This document shows positions 5,502-8,787 of a stretch of 8,787 nucleotides of DNA, in pieces. The stretch's first letter is position 1. Each line of letters begins with the position of its first letter. The position numbers and the translations under genes are program-made. The DNA is from Thermoplasmatota archaeon (GTDB taxonomy: Archaea; Thermoplasmatota; Penumbrarchaeia; Penumbrarchaeales; Penumbrarchaeaceae): positions 1-8,787 of the forward strand of contig JAFGJI010000251.1 of the NCBI GenBank assembly GCA_016929175.1, in the 5' to 3' direction. The notes under the pieces are model-generated. The model was not told where the DNA came from and made no database searches. It worked only from the letters and a program-made list of their open reading frames with translations.

Positions 5502-8500
5502 TCACAGACCCGGAGGCGATCCGGGTGGTGTCTGTGGAGCTGGCTGTGGTTCCTGTGGGGTGGATGGAGGAAGCTGCGGTGCGGGAGACGGGGGAAGCCC
5601 TGACGGAGACTGCTGTGGCGCCAGCTCTCCACCGGCTACCGATCCCGGCAGCTGCCCTCCCGGCGGCATCATCGGGACGCCTCCCGGAGGTGGAAGCTGC
5701 TGGGCTTCCTTTCTCCTTTTGAGGATCACCAATGCGAGAACTATCAGGACCAGTATGATCAATACCGTGATGGCGATCGCGATCCCGAGGAACAGTCCGA
5801 GATTGCTTTCTTCGTCATCATCAACAGGAGGTAGGGTGTCGTCATCATCGTCGTCGTCGATGATCACTTCCTTCTCCTTTATCCTGAAGGATTGGGATAT
5901 CACCTCTGTCTCGAAACTGTCCTTCGTATCCTCGACCACGACCAGCCTGATCTCGTAATCCCCTGCGGGCAGCAGCGAGATATCCCAGTTGAAGGAGGTT
6001 GTGGATATCTTGAAGGCTCCGGGTATCATGCTCCAGCTGGACTCTCCCACCTTGTGATAATAGGCAGTGTAGTACAGCTTGTCACCTTCCGGATCGGACC
6101 CGGTCCAGGAGAAGGTTATCTCATTCTCGTGCTCTATGTAGGGGTCCGGGGCAGATGTCATTTCCAGTGTTGGAGGATCGTTGTTGTCGACCTCGAACTC
6201 GGGGAAGAGATGCTCCGCTGTCCTGTTCATATCATCCGGCTGACAGTCTGCAACGACCATCTTCACGGAATAGGTACCATCCTCGAAACCGGATACATCC
6301 AGAGTAAAGGATCCCGTGTTCGGGATGCCTTCCGCGACCGCCCTCCATTCCGAACCGTCAAGATAATAGAACCATATCTTGAGCCCGTCCGTTTCCGCGG
6401 GATCCGGGTCCTCGGCATACCAGTTGAAGGATGCAATTTTTGAAACGGTGGAGGTGGGGCCAGAGGTGCTGATGATCTCCGGTGCGTCGGGATTGTATAC
6501 CGTGAAGTATACCGTCGAATCGCTGGAGACAATTCCCCTTGAATCACTCACGGTCAACCTGATAGTATAGATTCCGTCCCCTTCCTCGAGATCCAGTGTG
6601 TCAAGTTCGTAGGACCCGGTATTGGGCTCGCCAACAACAAGCTCCTTCCAGTAGGTCCCTCCCGAGAACTTGTAGTAGAGATCGAATGTCAGGTCCTCCG
6701 AGGCATCCTCCTCGTCGTGGGAGGACCATTCAACGGTGAGGGTCCCCATGACGAGGTCCTCCTCGGCAGGTTCCAGTATCCTGCATTCCGGTGCATCGTT
6801 GTTGTATATCGAGAAGATCTCGGATCCGGCCTCTGCATAGAGGCCGGTAGTGTCAGTGACCTTTACCATGACCATGTAGTTCGTGCCGTCCTCGTAATAT
6901 GTTGTATCGAACTGGTATGAGCCAGAGTTGGGGATCGGTCCAGGGGTGAGGGAGGAATATGTTGAACCGCCGTCATCGGATATGGATACCTCGGCGGTGA
7001 GCTTGGTCGTGGTGTCCTCGTCATCCTGCGCATCCCAGCGTATGGTGGGTTTTCCGCTAAGTTCCTGTCCCTCCCTGGGAGATGTGATCTGAAGGGTTGG
7101 AGGGTCGGGGTTGTTTATCTCAAAAAGGAATGCGGACGTTGCCTCCGCCGATGACATATCCGAATCCGTCGCTCTGATCATGAGAAGATAGCCGTCATTG
7201 TCGGGGACCCTCGGATCGGATGTATCCCAGGTGTAATAGCCGACGTTGGAGATACCCTCTGCAATGGGGGTCCAAGCTATGTCCGACCTCTTGTAGTAGA
7301 GGTCAATGGAAACATCGGAGCCGTCCTCATCATCCTCTGCCTGCCAGATGATGTCGAACTCACCCTCCACCATACCGTCATCGAACTGGTCCTGTATCAA
7401 CTGGTCCTTGAAAGTAACTGTTGGCACATCGGGGTTGTGGACAGAGACCCCGAAGGTAACGGTACTCTCCTCGTCCCAGTAATCCCTGGAGGTGATCCGG
7501 ACCTCGTAATCGCCGTCGGGATAGAGGTAATCCTCTCCGCTCTTTGCGGCGGTGTTCCACGGATATACGGCTCCAACCTTCTTTATGCCGGTCCAGTCGA
7601 GCCCTCCGATCGGTCTGACCTCGACGGTGCTCGATATCTTGTCATCGGAAGCATCGGGGTCCGTGACATCGAAACTGATGTCAGCGGTACCGGTAAGTAC
7701 GCTGCCCTCGGTCGGCAGAACGTTGGATATTATGGGCGGTGATCCCTGGACGTTGAACACCCTGAAGGTATTGATGTTCTCCACGATCAAACCCAGTCTC
7801 GCTTCTTTGTTGGCGTTGTGCCTCCTCGGATGAGCGTCCTGCACCAGAAGAACATTGGCGTCGACCTTTATGTTCTCGAAGCTACTATCCTCCACCTTCA
7901 CCGTGAAGTTCACCCATGCCTTGGTATCGTCATGGCCTCCCACGGCGACGATCGACATAGGAGAAGCCACGGCCGCTGCCGTGTTTATCCTGCTCTTGAA
8001 TTGTGTATCGATGCTGGTGGTGTTGGGGCTTGAAGCTCCGCCGACCGAAGCGTCGGTCCCATCCACTATCACTGTGGGATATGCCCCGAAACTGTAGTAA
8101 GTGCCCCTTGTTCGGGAAGCTGTTGTGTAATAGACATCACCGGAGGAACTTGCGTGATACTCAATTCCGATGTACTTGTCCGGAAAGTAGCTCGAGTCGT
8201 GGTTAAGCCGGTCCATGGCACCGATAACACCGGAGCACGGTCCGCACCAGACAGCGGTGATATCCTCCAGCATTACGGTCCTGGCCGTTCCGGTGGACCT
8301 TTGGGTCCCGTTCAGGGGGACATAGACGGCCTGGTACATGTCAGCAACGCTCAGGGAGTAGGAGCCGACGGTCTTCGTGGACTTTTTCTGGTCCTGGAAG
8401 AAGACAACGATCGATATGTCGTCCCAATCGTTGGCTTCCACATCCTCCGTGTTGTAAGGGTCATCGGTTCCGTAGAAGGTAGGCTTGTTGAAGGAAATGT

Positions 8501-8642
8501 TGTGGTTCTCCGTATAGAGGTAAAGCGAATTCCTCGTCTGCGGTTCCCCGGCGGCGTTCCCGGAAAGGGGAAATAGCAGCATCGATCCAGTCAGAAGTAT
8601 CAGCGCCAGGAATAGGGGTAGCATCTTCTTGTTTGTTTCCAT
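5502..8642 (-). CDS. Surface protein B: thioredoxin-like (Omp28-like) domain, six Ig-like repeats, C-terminal membrane anchor
   Basis: A 1046-residue paralogue of protein A, upstream on the same strand. Order: signal peptide (1-30, MLPLFLALILLTGSMLLF core, probable cleavage at GNA-AG); segment with FYGTDDP (56-62) and VEANDWDDI (68-76); thioredoxin-fold domain (about 119-297) with LEDITAVWCGPC (125-136, Cys133 and Cys136, the classic thioredoxin site) and a likely cis-proline at AYPTVIVDG (187-195); a VQDAHPRRH motif (267-275) shared with A; six Ig-like repeats (about 300-402, 403-511, 512-613, 614-716, 717-819, 820-922); Asp clusters (929-943); membrane helix (about 948-974) followed by KRRKEA; and a Pro/Gly/Gln-rich cytoplasmic tail (975-1046). 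The likely role is thiol-disulfide chemistry at the cell surface, with the repeats as a rod; substrate and redox partner are unknown. Start: ATG at 8642, with GGGTGAT (8647-8653) four bases upstream. The in-frame ATG at 8648 and GTG at 8651 overlap that ribosome site. Confidence 0.92.
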   Translation of the reverse strand: METNKKMLPLFLALILLTGSMLLFPLSGNAAGEPQTRNSLYLYTENHNISFNKPTFYGTDDPYNTEDVEANDWDDISIVVFFQDQKKSTKTVGSYSLSVADMYQAVYVPLNGTQRSTGTARTVMLEDITAVWCGPCSGVIGAMDRLNHDSSYFPDKYIGIEYHASSSGDVYYTTASRTRGTYYSFGAYPTVIVDGTDASVGGASSPNTTSIDTQFKSRINTAAAVASPMSIVAVGGHDDTKAWVNFTVKVEDSSFENIKVDANVLLVQDAHPRRHNANKEARLGLIVENINTFRVFNVQGSPPIISNVLPTEGSVLTGTADISFDVTDPDASDDKISSTVEVRPIGGLDWTGIKKVGAVYPWNTAAKSGEDYLYPDGDYEVRITSRDYWDEESTVTFGVSVHNPDVPTVTFKDQLIQDQFDDGMVEGEFDIIWQAEDDEDGSDVSIDLYYKRSDIAWTPIAEGISNVGYYTWDTSDPRVPDNDGYLLMIRATDSDMSSAEATSAFLFEINNPDPPTLQITSPREGQELSGKPTIRWDAQDDEDTTTKLTAEVSISDDGGSTYSSLTPGPIPNSGSYQFDTTYYEDGTNYMVMVKVTDTTGLYAEAGSEIFSIYNNDAPECRILEPAEEDLVMGTLTVEWSSHDEEDASEDLTFDLYYKFSGGTYWKELVVGEPNTGSYELDTLDLEEGDGIYTIRLTVSDSRGIVSSDSTVYFTVYNPDAPEIISTSGPTSTVSKIASFNWYAEDPDPAETDGLKIWFYYLDGSEWRAVAEGIPNTGSFTLDVSGFEDGTYSVKMVVADCQPDDMNRTAEHLFPEFEVDNNDPPTLEMTSAPDPYIEHENEITFSWTGSDPEGDKLYYTAYYHKVGESSWSMIPGAFKISTTSFNWDISLLPAGDYEIRLVVVEDTKDSFETEVISQSFRIKEKEVIIDDDDDDDTLPPVDDDEESNLGLFLGIAIAITVLIILVLIVLALVILKRRKEAQQLPPPGGVPMMPPGGQLPGSVAGGELAPQQSPSGLPPSPAPQLPPSTPQEPQPAPQTPPGSPPGL
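5838..5858 (-). repeat. Run of seven Asp codons in surface protein B
   Basis: GAC/GAT codons in a row encode residues 929-935. A second cluster of acidic residues (DDDEE, 941-945) follows before the membrane helix. It is a GAY trinucleotide tract and may vary in length between strains. Acidic membrane-proximal linkers of this kind also occur in protein A (827-841). Confidence 0.8.
5877..7745 (-). repeat. Six tandem Ig-like domain repeats within surface protein B
   Basis: This part of the gene encodes residues 300-922 as six diverged units of about 100 residues with the same motifs as in protein A (NTGSYxxDT, DGxYxxxxxVxD, NNxDxP). Unit 1 (300-402) is the most divergent: it has PWNTAA where the others have a WDT/LDT-type motif, and it has no counterpart in A. 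Units 2-6 correspond to A units 1-5; for instance EGEFDI followed by AED(K/D)EDG and (N/D)xPRVPD is shared by B unit 2 and A unit 1. Confidence 0.8.
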
Positions 8643-8646
8643 GGTC

Positions 8647-8653
8647 ATCACCC
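8647..8653 (-). promoter_or_regulatory. Ribosome binding site deciding the start of surface protein B
   Basis: The minus strand reads GGGTGAT, matching the GGTGAT end of the archaeal anti-16S consensus, four bases before the ATG at 8642. The overlapping ATG at 8648 and GTG at 8651 lie within this site and are therefore unlikely starts. Confidence 0.6.
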
Positions 8654-8675
8654 AGAGTAAATCATATCTCGAATG

Positions 8676-8693
8676 TCACGAGGCTTTTCGTGA
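8676..8693 (-). promoter_or_regulatory. Perfect 6-6-6 dyad in the leader of surface protein B, candidate operator
   Basis: TCACGA, six bases, TCGTGA: a perfect inverted repeat with 6-bp arms. It covers the transcription start predicted from the TATA box at 8705-8715 (near 8683), a position where archaeal repressors often bind. It could instead be a small hairpin at the 5' end of the mRNA. No regulator gene is in the window. Confidence 0.35.
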
Positions 8694-8695
8694 TG

Positions 8696-8708
8696 TATCG
8701 TGTCGATA
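8696..8708 (-). promoter_or_regulatory. Second dyad touching the TATA box of surface protein B
   Basis: TATCG, three bases, CGATA: a perfect 5-bp inverted repeat whose right arm overlaps the predicted TATA box by four bases. It lies only two bases from the first dyad, but the arm sequences are different, so the two are not clearly copies of one operator. Confidence 0.25.
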
Positions 8709-8715
8709 TTTATTT
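8705..8715 (-). promoter_or_regulatory. TATA-like box of surface protein B
   Basis: The minus strand reads AAATAAATATC, preceded by the purine-rich GAGAAC as a possible BRE. It predicts transcription starting near 8683 and a leader of about 41 nt containing the ribosome site at 8647-8653. Confidence 0.45.
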
Positions 8716-8738
8716 GTTCTCCTGGTATAACTACATTG

Positions 8739-8764
8739 TCCGGGGCTCTCCAAAAGACCCCGGA
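8739..8764. other. GC-rich stem-loop upstream of surface protein B
   Basis: TCCGGGG and CCCCGGA form a perfect 7-bp stem around 12 bases, with a further short TCT/AGA pairing possible inside. On the plus strand it is followed by an A-run and then TATTTTTATAA; no plus-strand gene ends near it in the window. It may be a terminator of, or a regulatory dyad for, something beyond the right edge. The TTATAA at the very edge may be another promoter element. Confidence 0.35.
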
Positions 8765-8787
8765 AGACGAAAAAAGTATTTTTATAA

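Noticed and set aside
5838..5858. GAY trinucleotide run as a CRISPR-like or regulatory repeat
   Set aside because: It is in frame and encodes a poly-Asp linker beside the membrane helix, which explains it fully.

Overview
The window looks archaeal, most likely a Thermoplasmatota-type euryarchaeon; this placement is an inference. The evidence is the start of a gene for sn-glycerol-1-phosphate dehydrogenase (the archaeal lipid-stereochemistry enzyme), AT-rich TATA-like boxes placed as archaeal promoters are, Shine-Dalgarno sequences resembling GGTGAT just upstream of starts, and giant surface proteins with Asp-rich stalk ends, one C-terminal membrane helix and a Pro/Gln-rich cytoplasmic tail. 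Base composition is moderate in GC. I see no rRNA, tRNA, CRISPR array, insertion sequence or attachment site.

Layout. Positions 1-197 (minus) hold the first 65 codons of egsA, cut by the left edge. Positions 198-581 are a mostly non-coding divergent gap with a TATA-like box near 283 and no convincing gene. Positions 582-1862 (plus) encode a KefB-type cation:proton antiporter domain protein with an Asp-Asp ion-binding pair and no regulatory RCK domain. It converges on 1909-2505 (minus), a UPF0316 (DUF5698 + DUF2179) membrane protein whose own TATA box points to an ATG at 2505 as the start.

The right two thirds of the window (2575-8642, minus) is a tandem pair of large paralogous cell-surface proteins. 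The upstream one (B, 5502-8642, 1046 aa) and the downstream one (A, 2575-5376, 933 aa) share one architecture: signal sequence, a conserved N-terminal segment with an FYGTDDP motif, a thioredoxin-fold domain with a CxxC site (WCGPC in B, WCGYC in A) resembling the Omp28-like group, a rod of about 100-residue Ig-like repeats (six in B, five in A), an Asp-rich linker, a membrane helix and a Pro/Gly/Gln-rich tail. Five Ig-like repeats align one to one and in order; the extra one in B is the first after the thioredoxin domain. Each gene seems to have its own promoter, and B has two short dyads at its predicted promoter and transcript start.

The most interesting content is this pair: apparently membrane-anchored extracellular redox proteins on Ig-like stalks, duplicated in tandem with different CxxC dipeptides. 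Their substrates and partners cannot be read from this window. The antiporter, the UPF0316 protein and EgsA look like ordinary membrane/housekeeping neighbours with no visible functional link to the pair.
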